Source: Saccharomycopsis fibuligera x Saccharomycopsis cf. fibuligera (lineage: Eukaryota; Ascomycota; Saccharomycetes; Ascoideales; Saccharomycopsidaceae). From it: a DNA stretch of 64,000 nt. Position 1 is the first letter of the stretch; each line of letters begins with the position of its first letter. The position numbers and the translations under genes were made by a program. Under the pieces are notes generated by a model that searched no databases, was not told the DNA's origin, and was given only the letters and a program-made list of their open reading frames with translations. Positions 10,187 through 21,574 of this stretch are shown here, one piece after another. The stretch is taken from NCBI GenBank assembly GCA_001936135.1, contig CP012812.1:1178001-1242000 (forward strand), read 5' to 3'.

Positions 10187-10251
<65 letters not shown>

Positions 10252-10261
10252 CTTGATCAAC
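8819..10261. other. Intergenic region upstream of the secreted His-rich gene
   Basis: 1.4 kb containing the upstream region of the secreted-protein gene and the 3' flank of RIM20. I see no gene: the longer frames (8959-9228, 9238-9537) begin at non-ATG codons and show no recognisable motif. A compact set of overlapping inverted repeats lies at 9893-9915 and a CAA microsatellite abuts RIM20. Confidence 0.55.
10188..10250. repeat. Perfect (CAA)21 microsatellite next to the RIM20 stop codon
   Basis: 63 bp of uninterrupted CAA, 11 bp from the RIM20 stop codon (10262-10264). In the RIM20 transcript it would read as UUG repeats immediately in the 3' UTR. Confidence 0.95.
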
Positions 10262-12757
10262 TCAGCCAAATTTGATCCCTTGAGAAGGATCCCATACATT
10301 TGCCCCCAGCGCGTTTTTCTTTGGCTGAGGAGAAATCACCGATGATCCCACACCACCAACATTATTGGCATCCGCGCCATTGTTGACGCCTGTGCTGCTG
10401 CTGTCGCCGCCACCACCACCAACACTACCACGACGATTTATTGCATTTTCTAAATCACGAGCCTCAATTCTTCTGCTATAGATAAACTGATCTATTTTTT
10501 GCAAAAGGGAGTTGCCACTAACCATGAAGTCATTATAAAAAGCGAGCCCTTCATTCAAGTTCTTGATAATTTCGTGATATTTAGTATAGAGATTTTGAAG
10601 TTCAATTAAAAATCTCTCTTTGGCGAAATTTCGGGTGTTTGCTTTTTGATTTTTCAACAGTTCAAACTCTTTAAAGGTGGCATCAATTTTCTGCTCAAGT
10701 TTTTGTTGTGTAGACTTTTCATCATCGAGAGTATTTAGCTCATCGTTAAGTCCCTTGATATGTGTTTCATACACGGTCTCAAAATGCTCGTAAGTGGCAT
10801 TATTACTACTATTATTATTGCCAGATTTCTCTTCTTCAATGTTGTCAAATTTCGCTATCGAGTAGTTCAATTGGTTTGTTGATTGAAGATATTTGTACTC
10901 GTTTATAACTTTGGGTAGAATATTCATTTGCATAGACTTAATCTCCACCACTTCCAAGAATTTTTTCCGATTGTTTTTTAACATCAGCACATCGTTAATT
11001 AAGTTTTTCAATTGGTTTATCTTGTCATTTAATTGAAAGTCTTTTTCATCTTTGCTTGAGCCATTATCGTCATCATTAACAATATCAGCCGGCATAAGCT
11101 TTTGCAACTTATCTAATGGAGTGGTGCATAACACTTCCATATTATTTTTAATTTCCAAATAGCTGGCTTTTATCACCTCATCTCCTTGTTGTGCTTGAGC
11201 AATGTACGTTTCCAACCCACGAAGCTCTTCAATAAGTGCGTTGGCCGCGATTTCTGAATTTTCTCGACGCCAGAAATTCGTGCCGTATCGCTGACGCAAA
11301 AGCACATCTTCATTAGCCTCAATTTCTAACCTTTCTCTAGCTCCATTAACGGTATTTTTGCTTTGGCTTTGTAGCTTGGAAATATCGCTTAAAGACTTTT
11401 CAATTGTTGCTGTACCACCCAAGTTTTTAATTTCCTCAATTTGCAAAAGTAAAGATTTGGGCAACTCATCACTTTTATTTAGAGCATCTAACGATGCAGG
11501 CAAACTTCTCTCGGTCAAAAATCTATCAATAATACTGTTGAGGCTGTTTATAGGATCAATAATCCTTTGCTGGACGTAGTTCTCTTGGCGTTCCCTGAAA
11601 CTTTGAGCAATTTGGATGACAAAGTACGGCAACAAATCAGCAAACAAAATCTTGCCATAGCTCTTATCCTGGACAGATATCGAACTATTTGCAGATTGCA
11701 AAAATTTAAGAGGAGTTTCCAATTCGGCAACAATCAATGGCTTTGTCATTGGTGCAGGCTGGATAGGGCTGAGGGTACTTTCTTCCGCAACAAGTTTAAG
11801 ATAAATCAAGTCATTGTCCTTCTCGCTAGTTTTCAAGGTCTCGCCAAGAATCTTATTCAATGAGTTGGCGTTTTCTTGTACTGCAGCACTAGTGTATCTC
11901 AAAAATGACAACGACTTTTTGGACAATTTTAGGGCAAGTCTAAGACGAGCCACTTCTTCCCCGTACTCTTTATTAGCAGCACACATTATTGATTGACGGT
12001 ACTGTGCAGCTGCTTCAAAATGGAATTTTTTCACCTTGATATGGTTCAACCAGTCTGATCGTAGCACTTCAGATCGTTGTGCGAAATTCAAGCATTCATT
12101 GTAATGCAACGCCACTTGGATGGACAACTTGGCAATCACCGAGTCCTTGAGCTTACTAGCGAGAGCCTTCTGCCAAAACATTTCCTGTGCTTGAGCTAAC
12201 ATTAAAAACTTTAACATGTTTAATGTTTCAAATTGCAAGTCCAAAGGCAATTGGATCCGACTACCCAGATTCTCGTTCCTAATGGACAATTTGATGATGA
12301 AATCAAAACATCCTGCAGCGTATTGAAAATACCCACAAGCTTTTTTGAGCCCTTCTTCACTGCTTTTTGATTGGGCAATAGCAAGCTGGGAGAATAGTGC
12401 TCCAAGATTATACACTACATTAATCTGCTCAAAAGTAATGGACTTTAACTTGACTGGGCCAGTCACATTGTAGCCAATGGTGCCATACCAGGGGAACTCT
12501 GCCAAATCGCTAGGAAACTTCAACAATAATGAGGATAAGTGAACATAGTAACTTTTGAGCTTGTCAATACCGTCAGTAGTGGTAACTATGTCATTTAGCG
12601 TCAAGTACACTTGGTGTCGCAATGCCTGAATCTTGCCAATGTCTGCTTGGAAACTGTTTGCTGGTTGGTAGTACTCTGCGGTGATGACCTGCTTGATGGC
12701 TTCGCCAAAGTCGAAATTCACGGTGCTTTTGAACGGCACGGGGAGTAGGTTAGACAT
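10262..12757 (-). CDS. RIM20: BRO1-domain pH-signalling protein Rim20 (PalA/Alix family)
   Basis: Rim20 is recruited by ESCRT-III to endosomes at alkaline pH and scaffolds cleavage of the transcription factor Rim101 by the protease Rim13. The 831-aa product opens LLPVPFKSTVNFDFGEAIKQ and carries a BRO1 domain over about residues 1-370, with the diagnostic FPWYGTIGYN and INVVYNLGALFSQLA blocks. A coiled-coil V-shaped domain follows (about 400-730). The tail is a Gly/Asn linker ending NVWDPSQGIKFG, a C-terminal signature shared by PalA/Rim20 proteins and absent from Bro1. It is somewhat longer than S. cerevisiae Rim20 because of Asn/Gly inserts. Start ATG at 12757. The other candidate, BRO1/VPS31, is excluded by the N- and C-terminal motifs. 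Confidence 0.92.
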   Translation of the reverse strand: MSNLLPVPFKSTVNFDFGEAIKQVITAEYYQPANSFQADIGKIQALRHQVYLTLNDIVTTTDGIDKLKSYYVHLSSLLLKFPSDLAEFPWYGTIGYNVTGPVKLKSITFEQINVVYNLGALFSQLAIAQSKSSEEGLKKACGYFQYAAGCFDFIIKLSIRNENLGSRIQLPLDLQFETLNMLKFLMLAQAQEMFWQKALASKLKDSVIAKLSIQVALHYNECLNFAQRSEVLRSDWLNHIKVKKFHFEAAAQYRQSIMCAANKEYGEEVARLRLALKLSKKSLSFLRYTSAAVQENANSLNKILGETLKTSEKDNDLIYLKLVAEESTLSPIQPAPMTKPLIVAELETPLKFLQSANSSISVQDKSYGKILFADLLPYFVIQIAQSFRERQENYVQQRIIDPINSLNSIIDRFLTERSLPASLDALNKSDELPKSLLLQIEEIKNLGGTATIEKSLSDISKLQSQSKNTVNGARERLEIEANEDVLLRQRYGTNFWRRENSEIAANALIEELRGLETYIAQAQQGDEVIKASYLEIKNNMEVLCTTPLDKLQKLMPADIVNDDDNGSSKDEKDFQLNDKINQLKNLINDVLMLKNNRKKFLEVVEIKSMQMNILPKVINEYKYLQSTNQLNYSIAKFDNIEEEKSGNNNSSNNATYEHFETVYETHIKGLNDELNTLDDEKSTQQKLEQKIDATFKEFELLKNQKANTRNFAKERFLIELQNLYTKYHEIIKNLNEGLAFYNDFMVSGNSLLQKIDQFIYSRRIEARDLENAINRRGSVGGGGGDSSSTGVNNGADANNVGGVGSSVISPQPKKNALGANVWDPSQGIKFG

Positions 12758-13748
12758 CTGCTGCTTGTTGTATTTATTTGGGCTTCCTTGAATTGCCGTT
12801 CAGATAAAGTCGTGTTTGGTGTTAAGACGACAGCAATAACAGGAGAGAGAGAGAGAGAGAGAGAGAGCATAGGGCAGATCAGATCAATGGGCAGCAGCAG
12901 CAGCAGCAATTTGTCTTTTGTTGTCTTTTGTTCTTTTTTGTTCTGGAAAGGTAAACACGATGAGCAGCACGATGCGCTTAGGTGCTGGTTAGCAAAAATT
13001 GACGTGCACTAAAAAAAAACTCATATCTGTGGGCTTGCAGCTTTATATATGGAGAAAGATCCACACAGAGAATGTCCCCTTCCCCTGTTGGCTGGCTCCA
13101 GACATAATTGTCACTAGATTCCGAATGTGGCTGTTGGCCTTTGGCTGTTAGCCTTTGGCTGTTGAGAGCTGATCCCCAAATAGCCTCCAACGGAATGAGT
13201 AAGATGGCAATCAATACACATTTGACTTGTTGATCTACAGACGTCACAGTTACGCAATACAAAACAACAACAACAACAGCCAACAGCAGCAAAGATAATA
13301 TGTACAAGCATTATTATTGAGTGAAAATCAAAATAGTTGAATAGCTAAATAGTTCAAAGGATAAAATGGTAATATTATGTGACAAAAACTGAGAAAATCA
13401 GATCAAGAAACAAAAACAAAAACAAATCGCAACAAAAACCGCATCGGAAAAAACAAATAAAACAACTAGCAAAATGGGTCATAAAATCAACCAGGTAAGT
13501 GTATGATACTGCGTGTGAGCCTTATAAAACAAGACAATGATGTTATCCATGATAACGATGATAAATGACAAATGGATGAATAAAATGAAGGGGGGAAGGA
13601 AGGGGGGACTATAATATAGTGTATAATATAATATAACATAACATAACTTGACATGACGTAAAAGAACATGGAAAGCGTGTGAGGGTGTTGGGCTGTTACT
13701 GATTCCTTTTTCCCTTTGGCTTCTCTACTGCATGGATGGAACAGTTTG

Positions 13749-13779
<31 letters not shown>

Positions 13780-14920
13780 CGAGATCGCAAACAACAACTG
13801 GGAGCTCATATCTTCATAATGCGAGACTGTATCATTTTTGATGATGCTGATAGCGATTCCTCAAAGACTAGAGCTAAAGCGTTTGGTTCAGTTTCTATGG
13901 CGCGGGTGAAAAAAATCGAGCAAATCAAAGCAAGAAAGCATAACACGGCAAAAAGGAGACTTGCTAAGAAGACAGATTGGCGAAATTGACAAAAAGAATA
14001 AACAGGAAGAAATACCGTTCGAGCGAATAGAGACAGGAAAAGTAAAAAAAAAAAAATAAAAAAAAAGGGCACCGGATGTGTGTGTGTCAATGTGAGCACT
14101 TAATAGGCAAAAAATAGAAAAAGAAAAAGAAACAAAAGATTCAAATAAATGCCACCCCGTATACTCATACCATCCCAATTTTGATCATACCCCTTTCCGC
14201 ATCGCCATACTGCCATATTGGAGGAACACATCTCAAACTTTTCCCATTATTGTGCGTCTTTTCGCTATTTCTTTTCTTTTTTTTTTTTTTTTTTCCGACG
14301 AGTTTCTCTTTGATAATGATCATTACTCGATTTGCAAGCAACCAAACTATATGGGACCAATCCCGCTCACTAGCACATTATTTGTACTCTGATGCTGCTT
14401 GTCTTAAGATGGCGTACAATACTGGTTTTTTCGTAGAAAACGGCTGAAGCTCTTTCAAAAAGACCAACACGCATCTAATGCAAGCAAATCATTATTGTTG
14501 CTGCGATTGTGATTGTAATTATGATTTTCGTTAATGACTCAAGCGGCAGCCTCGCAAAATAAGCAAAATGTTAGTCGCCTCGATGATCTTTAAATTTTTT
14601 TTTTTTCTTTTTAAACTTTTTTGGGACTGTCAGACTGTCAGATTAAGTTTGCAACTTAGGGTGTCGTTTGACGTTTAACAACCATAAGTCGTCCCAGACG
14701 CTTCTCTTTGCCTCTTTATTGAACACTTGCCCTGCAAACAATTGTAGCCCAGCAGTTCAGCAGTTTAGTAGCTCAGTGTAGCACCATAGCCAGACAGATT
14801 GCAAAAAAAAAAAAACAAAAAAAAAACAAACCAACCAACCCATCAGTATCAAAAGACAAAAAAAAAAACTAAAAAAAAAAAAAAAGGAAAACAGAGACTA
14901 GCCCATGTAGAGCCTCAATT
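12758..14920. other. 2.1-kb spacer with simple repeats and weak coding candidates
   Basis: Between RIM20 (its upstream side) and the 3' end of the mitochondrial carrier. It has a (GA)n run at 12843-12867, several A/T tracts (about 13752-13779, 14041-14066, 14278-14294, and poly-A stretches 14801-14885) and short tandem phrases such as TTGGCTGTTGGC at about 13130-13165. The only coding-like pieces are a 7-codon exon-like start at 13474 and the small frame at 13819. Nothing else can be supported. Confidence 0.5.
13819..13989 (+). CDS. Candidate small basic ORF (56 aa), unconfirmed
   Basis: An ATG frame encodes MRDCIIFDDADSDSSKTRAK, then a strongly basic helix-like region (ARVKKIEQIKARKHNTAKRR), and ends TDWRN. 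Composition (acidic N-terminus, basic C-terminus, few low-complexity residues) is more protein-like than the surrounding sequence. However, there is no homology I recognise, no clear TATA, and an antisense frame is open as well. It may be chance. Confidence 0.2.
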   Translation: MRDCIIFDDADSDSSKTRAKAFGSVSMARVKKIEQIKARKHNTAKRRLAKKTDWRN

Positions 14921-16273
14921 TTAAGACAAAATAATGTCCTTTTCAACTCCACCAGAAGGAGAAGGCCCGTATTGTCTATTCAAGTAAAACTTTGCCATTT
15001 CGTAACTTGTCCAACTGATTGCGGTTGCCGGAATATTCGAGATAACTCTTGCTTTCATGCCTCTGGTGAATCCCATTATACCGTATTGGTCATAAATGTA
15101 TTTCGAAGCAGACAAAAAGTTGTTGATATTGGCAGTGGCCACTTTGGCCGCACTTTTGGAGCCAGTGGCGCTTGCGGCACCTGAAGCAGCGGCGGCGGAG
15201 GAGGAGGAGGAGGAGGAAGAGGAGGAGGCAACAGCGGCAGGTTTAGCAGGACTGGAAGTAGATGATTTATGATGCAAGTTGCGAGACCATGATTGCAACC
15301 AGGAGGAAGAACTTTCATGATTTGTAGCATAAGCAATCACCTTGGCCAAATTGTTTGCTGGATAATGGGGATGATGGAGATGGTGGTGGGAGTACGAAGA
15401 AGAAGAAGAAGAAGAAGAAGCAGCAGCAGCAGCACTTCTAGCAGACTTGGCAGCTGCGGTGGCAGCAGCAGTAAAGTTATGAGTTTGCAAAACGGTTTTG
15501 ACACAATCGAATGGAGTGGTTATGGCCGATGCTAAACCACCAGCCAACCCACCAGAAACACAGTGCACTAATGGGTTATAGTTATTGTTTGGATTGAGCA
15601 ACTTGGTCATTGTTTCGTACACCAAAAAGTTGGTAGAATGGAAAGGCACGGTCATCAACAAAGTAGTGGGGTACGAATAATAAAAAGACTTGACTCCCTC
15701 TTTGGCATAGATATGTCTAGTGGTGGTGAAGATTGTGGAATAATTGGCATTGTAAGCTTTGGTGTTTTTCAACGATGAGTTCAATTGCATTCTTTGCTTG
15801 ATGGTATCGAATGGATTCATCAAAGCTTCGGAAGCAGCCGTGGCAAGCCCACCGGCCATTGCAATCTTGGCATAGTAGGCGAAATCAGTATTGAATATGC
15901 CGTGGTTCAAGTACGGCGAAGCGTAGTCTGAAGATGGGCTATTATGAGTATCAATCAAGTTGGTTTTGAAAAATTCGTACACTCCAAAGTAGACTGCGTG
16001 TGCGGGACCGGCCCCCAAGATAACGGCAGATATGCCTTTCCAGAGAGACTTCAAGTCTTCAGTGGAGCTGATTCTTTTGACACTGTTGATAAGACTTTGG
16101 TTGAGATTGCTACTGTGATGAGGATGAGCAGAATGATGAGCGGCTTGAATTCTCGTCTTGATGTTGTCGACTGGGTACATTAGGGAATGCTCCATGATAC
16201 CAGCCAAAGCCCCCGCAATCAAGTGGTTGGAGAATGGGATGTGTTCTGGAAGGGACTCGTAATCGTCGGACAT
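14921..16273 (-). CDS. MRS4: Mitochondrial iron carrier, Mrs3/Mrs4 type
   Basis: Mrs3/Mrs4 carriers move ferrous iron across the inner mitochondrial membrane for haem and Fe-S synthesis. The 450-aa product has three carrier repeats with signature motifs PVDNIKTR, PFDTIKQR and PFDCVKTV, and six membrane spans. HLIAGALAGIMEHSLMYPVD and GAGPAHAVYFGVYEF are typical of this subfamily (mitoferrin). The third repeat is interrupted after its signature by about 115 residues rich in Ser, Ala and His, which is the whole reason it exceeds the usual ~310 aa. I start at the ATG at 16273 (MSDDYESLPEHIPF); the open frame runs another 166 codons upstream, but these are translated A/T tracts (poly-Phe). Mrs3 versus Mrs4 cannot be distinguished. 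Confidence 0.88.
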   Translation of the reverse strand: MSDDYESLPEHIPFSNHLIAGALAGIMEHSLMYPVDNIKTRIQAAHHSAHPHHSSNLNQSLINSVKRISSTEDLKSLWKGISAVILGAGPAHAVYFGVYEFFKTNLIDTHNSPSSDYASPYLNHGIFNTDFAYYAKIAMAGGLATAASEALMNPFDTIKQRMQLNSSLKNTKAYNANYSTIFTTTRHIYAKEGVKSFYYSYPTTLLMTVPFHSTNFLVYETMTKLLNPNNNYNPLVHCVSGGLAGGLASAITTPFDCVKTVLQTHNFTAAATAAAKSARSAAAAASSSSSSSSYSHHHLHHPHYPANNLAKVIAYATNHESSSSWLQSWSRNLHHKSSTSSPAKPAAVASSSSSSSSSSAAAASGAASATGSKSAAKVATANINNFLSASKYIYDQYGIMGFTRGMKARVISNIPATAISWTSYEMAKFYLNRQYGPSPSGGVEKDIILS

Positions 16274-18728
16274 TGTTGTTGTTGGATGGTCGGTGGTACG
16301 TGAGAAGCAATGAGCCAGCGAAGGAAAGGTGCGGATGGAAGAAAGCAAAAAGGAAGGAAAGGAAAGGAAGATGAAGAAGTGACAAAAGAGAGAAATGGGC
16401 AGCGTATATATAAAAAGCCAAATGACAAGGAAAAGAAAGAAAAGAAAAAAAAAAAAAAAAAAAAAAAAAATAAAAGGGCTTAAATGGTCTCCGGCAGGCG
16501 CAGATAAAAAAAAAAAAAAAAAAAAAAAAAAGTGAAAAAAACAAATAAATAAAAAGATAAAACGGTGCAGAAAGCAAAAAAGTATGGAAATAAAAGTAAA
16601 ATAAAAGTCAACTAAAAGTAAGGCAAAAGTGAGATAAAATTTTGCAAACTGATTACAAGTTTTAAGCGATAGGACGAGCGAACGAACGTCCCAATGCGGA
16701 AGGGTCGATCTATTCCGCCGCCGGTTGCTGCAAATTGATTGGTAACCGCAGCTGGTCTGGAGTCCCAGCACCCGTTAGTGGCAGTCGACAGTCGACAGTC
16801 GGCAGTCGACAGTTGAGGGTCGACCAAGTTGACGTCGACGTTCGAAACGAGCAGCAGGACAAGACAAGACAGTCAAAGACAAGACAACGGCTACGGCTAC
16901 AGCGGAATACGTAGAAGCGAGACACAAACAGAATATGGGCGACAGGGAACACGGTGCGGGTCGCGTGGGGATTGTCTGTTGCAATAAGACCAGTTTTTAA
17001 TGTACCGTGGTGGTTGGCTGCTGCTGGCTGCTGGCTGTTAGTGTTGATGTTATTGTGAATAACTGGCGGTTGTCGTTGGCTTATTTTGGATGGTAGCGAG
17101 CTCGCTAGTGAATGACAGCCATCCGATTGGCCCGACACCGCGCTGGGATTGACAGTGCTGGTGGCTGGAAGACTCATACCTGGAGAGGGCAGAGGGCAGA
17201 TGTGCTTGCCCTACTGATGGAGGGATAGCCATAGATAGATTAGATATGTCTCTGGTATATACACTGTGGTGCAAACAAGTGATGGAATAGATAACAAAAA
17301 AAAAAAAAAATAGTCATATCAATACCAGTGTCTTCCCACGTTGTTCCAGTATGTTCCAGCCACACACACACACTCTCTCTCTTTCTGAAGTGTTAGCAGC
17401 ACCCCCTACTTGGTTCGTTTTAGTAGCTGTTTCTGAAAAAAAAAAATACGTTTCTTTTCCACGGGAATTCCACCCCAGTGTGCACTGTAGCCGTGGCATA
17501 GCATAGCATAGCATGATATACTCCATCAAGCTCACACTGACTGCGCTCCACTTGCTGACAAACAGGAAACTGCAAAAATCAGTCACCATCAGCAACCGAA
17601 GAAGTAACCAAACAAGCCTAATTTCTTTTTCATTTTTTTTTTTTTTTTTCTTCTTCTTCTTCTCGCTTCCGTTTAACTCGGACCCCTGGAACTTCAAAAC
17701 TGGGCCGTTGTCGTTGTCGATGTGTAACGTACGTTGCGGAACTAAAAAAAAAAAAAAAAAAAATAAATAAATAAAAATCCGCTTTGTTATCTCTTCCATC
17801 AGAGACTTGAGCGCGGGAAAATGGGCGGGGGCGGAACTGAGACACGCGCCGAGACGCTTCGTGGTGCGTGTTATGACACATTCTGCCAGGTACTGCGTGC
17901 ATCAGCACATACAGGCGACAGAAGACGTGAGTATGCGGTACTCTGCATTACAATGCTATCCGTAGTGCCCGAAGCAAAAAGAAAGTGTCTCCAATATATG
18001 TATGCACCGCAATGCACCAACACGCAGAGATGGTATGACGGTGATCGGTGATGGTAGATGCCGTGAGCGAGTGAGCGAGTGAGTGAAACTCGTTGATTAC
18101 TAAATTGCTTTCCTTCAACGATTTTCTTTGTCTCGCCTTGCCAGCCAGGGTTTCATCCGGTACGTGCCCAGGTACTCAGTACTCGGAGAAAGTAATCTTC
18201 CGTTCTGTTTATCCATCAAGCCAGTTCTAGTTCACATGGCCAAGCAGGCCAGCACACCAGCGCAGTAGTATACAATGGATGATGTCTGATCAACAGACTA
18301 GTCGTCATTATTAGTGCCAGTAGTCGATGGTCGATAGTCGACAGCTTACTTGATAAGCGCCCCAGCCACACTCTCCGTGATGACATCGGTCCATGCTCAT
18401 CGCATCGCTTCCTGCCAAACAAGCCCCTCCTCCTCCCCCCCCCCCCCCGGAAGCAGATATGGCTTTATGCTTCTTCTTCCTTCATCTTATGCCCCACACT
18501 CACATACTCATTCACTCGCTCACTCGCTCGCTTGCTCTATTCCCGGTTCCAGTTCCTTCTTTGCTATCACTACCTGCTTCTGCTGCTTGGTATTCTTCTT
18601 CCTCTTCTTCTTATTTTTTCCTTATTGTCACCTTCATCATCATCATCATCTTCTTGTTCTTCTTTTTCCCATATAACTCTTGTCACACTCTATCGCCCCC
18701 CCGCTACAACAAATCAACCACCGGCGAG
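16274..18728. promoter_or_regulatory. Large divergent promoter region (carrier gene / 1670-aa gene)
   Basis: About 2.45 kb separate the two divergent genes. Long poly-A runs sit at 16441-16470 and 16507-16531, and T runs at 17635-17650. A short tandem built on GTCGACA lies at about 16787-16815, repeated GAGC/GTGA-type repeats at 18063-18085, and a 14-base C run at 18435-18448. The last 300 bp before 18729 are pyrimidine-rich (CT, TTC repeats), typical of a yeast 5' leader. No supported gene is seen. Confidence 0.5.
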
Positions 18729-21541
18729 ATGGGTTCTTCTGATTCCAAACAACCGCCGTCGTCCTCATCGGCTAACGAAACCAATATGTCTCTGTCCTCA
18801 ATCACCTATTCTGATTCTATGGCAATCTCCTCCTCCGGCGCTTTTTCTAATAATACAACTGATGACGATGGGGATGGCGGTCACAGCAATAACAATAAGA
18901 GTCCAGACAGCTCGCCAACACTGCCACAGGGGAGCTCATCACTGCTCCAGCAGCACCAGCCACAGCAGCTACCTTTATCGCCTCCGAGACACATTCTCAG
19001 CAAGTTGACTCCGGTGGGCAAGTACTCTCCTTCGGGGCGTCATGATTACAGCAAACATGATGGCAACGATTATGATGATGATAATAATAATAATAATAAT
19101 AATGATAATACTTATAATAATACAAACGTTGAAAAGAAGCGCCCGGATGACATTCACAGAACAAGAAGATTGAGCTTACAGAATGAGAAACTTGCCAAAC
19201 TAAACAGGAGATCCTCATTCGTTGAACAGATTTGCAAGCGGCAAGAAGAACAGCGAGCGTTGAAGGGCCGCATGCTAAAGGCCAAAATCAATGAAAAGAT
19301 CAAGCACGCAAATACCAAAAGAAATGCTAAAATCGAACAAAAACGTCTACTTGCTCGGAAATTCATCAAGAATCATCCAGTGTTGTGTGAAAATTCATCA
19401 TCAACCAATTTTGGCCATTTGAAGCTGGACTCCAAGAAAAAGCAAAAGACAGAAGTGGCTGTGGATACTCAAACGACAATTGAACCCACGCCAGTTATCT
19501 CAGCAGAACAGAAGGCTCTCAAAGTTATCAAAACTGCGGTGCGGCGATACTTGCTCAAAAAGCATGTGCTAAACTTGAAGAAGGATCCCCGGTTTCAAGT
19601 GCTAACCGACTTTCACAGCGCTCTGCAGAACCAATTACATAATCTTGTGATGGACAGCAGTCTTTGCGACATATTCGTCCGCATTACATGGTTATTGCTG
19701 CTTCCAATCCCAAAAAATTCGCAAACTTTGGATAAAAGTCCCGGAAAGCTTTTTTTCTATAGCTTTGTTATCCTTTTCGACCACAAGTTTGGCAAACAAA
19801 TGGATAAGCAAGAGTCAACTGATTTCAAACAGCAGCAGCAGCACCAACGACAACAACAACAAAAAGAAGAAGAGGAAAAACAAGAACAGTCATTTGACAG
19901 GTTTCTAGGACTAGAGGTCTTGCTTCACTCAAATTCAGACTTCACCAACCATGTTAACCGTTCCCGACAACAGAACCAAGGCAACAACTTTGACTATATC
20001 ATGCTAATGCATAATGCTAACATCGACCCAGTGAAAGATGAATTTTTTGGCATATACAACAATGATGAGTTCTTCAAGTATTTGTTGGCTAAACTTACCA
20101 CTCTGGCTAAACTTTTAGTGTGCGCTTTCCAAGAACTAGTAAATTCACAAACAATAGTAACCGTCCCAGAAGGCAACAACAACAACAACAACAACTTTAC
20201 TAACCCGCTAAGCGCAACTAGACTTCAATTTTTCAAACATTGGAAGGAGTACATGAACATTTTTGAAATCTTTTACTCTGAACACTTGAATAGGTTGATA
20301 CTATTGCTACTAAGGGTGAAAAATATTCTTGATGCAGAAAGCAGGTTGATGCACTTTATCAAACTGAATGACTCAACTTACAATGAAACTGAACCCGCGG
20401 TCGATAATGACCCAGAAAGCCAAAAGTATATTACTAAACATGCCGAAAACGTGCGCGGTTTGTTGGTGAGATATGTCTCAATGAAGCAAAAGTTGAAGCT
20501 TGACTATTATTTTGAAGACGCAGATTTTTGGTTCGCTAGGGAGAAAACTCATGTTGAGAGATTGAATGAAATTATCTATGAATTTGGCACAATCAAGGCT
20601 GATAACAGCACATATTGGCTTTTCCAACAACAACAACAACAACAACAACAGCAGCAGCAGCAGCAGCAGCCACCGCAAAAACCATTTCTTGAAAAAACCA
20701 ACAATAAAGAATTTTGCAATGACAACGATGGCGGTACGAAACACAGTGACCTAGATATCAGCATTAAACTATTTGGCAGCAGCAAGGACCACAGCAGCAT
20801 AGGACTGAAAACGTTCCGCACCGCACAATTCGAAGCAACATTTGATAGCGGTTATCAGTGCGGTTCAGAAAGAGGCACGCAAAGTTACAGTTCCGGAAAT
20901 TTTGATAAATTCGCTCGTAACAATGGCGGTGATTTATCCCATTGCATCCCATTGACTCTTCTTCCTGAGGACTGGAAACTGTACAAGCTGCTTAAGCTTC
21001 GAGATTTGTTTTATGAGATGCTTATATGCAAGCTTGCAATCTTGAGCGAAGACAAGCATGAGGGCGGAGCAGCAACAGCAGCTCAAGAGATAAATGAGCC
21101 ACAGAGAAAGTTTCTTGGTTTTTTTGCTTCTACTCTTGCTGAAAAGCAAAAAGACATGGACGGGCTGTCCTTGATATCGTTGTCAGCACCGTTGCTGGCT
21201 CTTGATCAATCAGAAGAGTTTTATCTGATGAGCGGAAACAACATTAGTTCCAGCACAACTACGCGCCGCAATAGCTATGATATCCCTAACCGACTCCAAA
21301 CTGGTCATAATTCATATTCCAAGGATAACAACGTTTATTTGGCAAGAAATTTGCAAAATTTGAACTCCCGAAACGCATACATGTCAGAAACGTTGAGAGC
21401 TAAGCTTGGGATGAAGTCGTTCAAGCAAATATCAAAGGAATCAGCAGCTTCATTTTGGCCGAAAAACCATCCAAAGGATAAAAAGGATATTGAGGAGAAG
21501 GATAGCGGATCAGCTTTCATGCAGTACGATGAATTCGCGGT

Positions 21542-21574
<33 letters not shown>

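Noticed and set aside
16274-16771. 166-codon upstream extension of the mitochondrial carrier
   Set aside because: It is translated poly-A/T and mixed promoter sequence (poly-Phe runs), and the carrier family starts near MSDDYESLPEHIPF.
18393-18728. Use of the first ATG for the 1670-aa protein
   Set aside because: Encoded residues mirror CT-rich leader repeats; kept only as an alternative in the findings.
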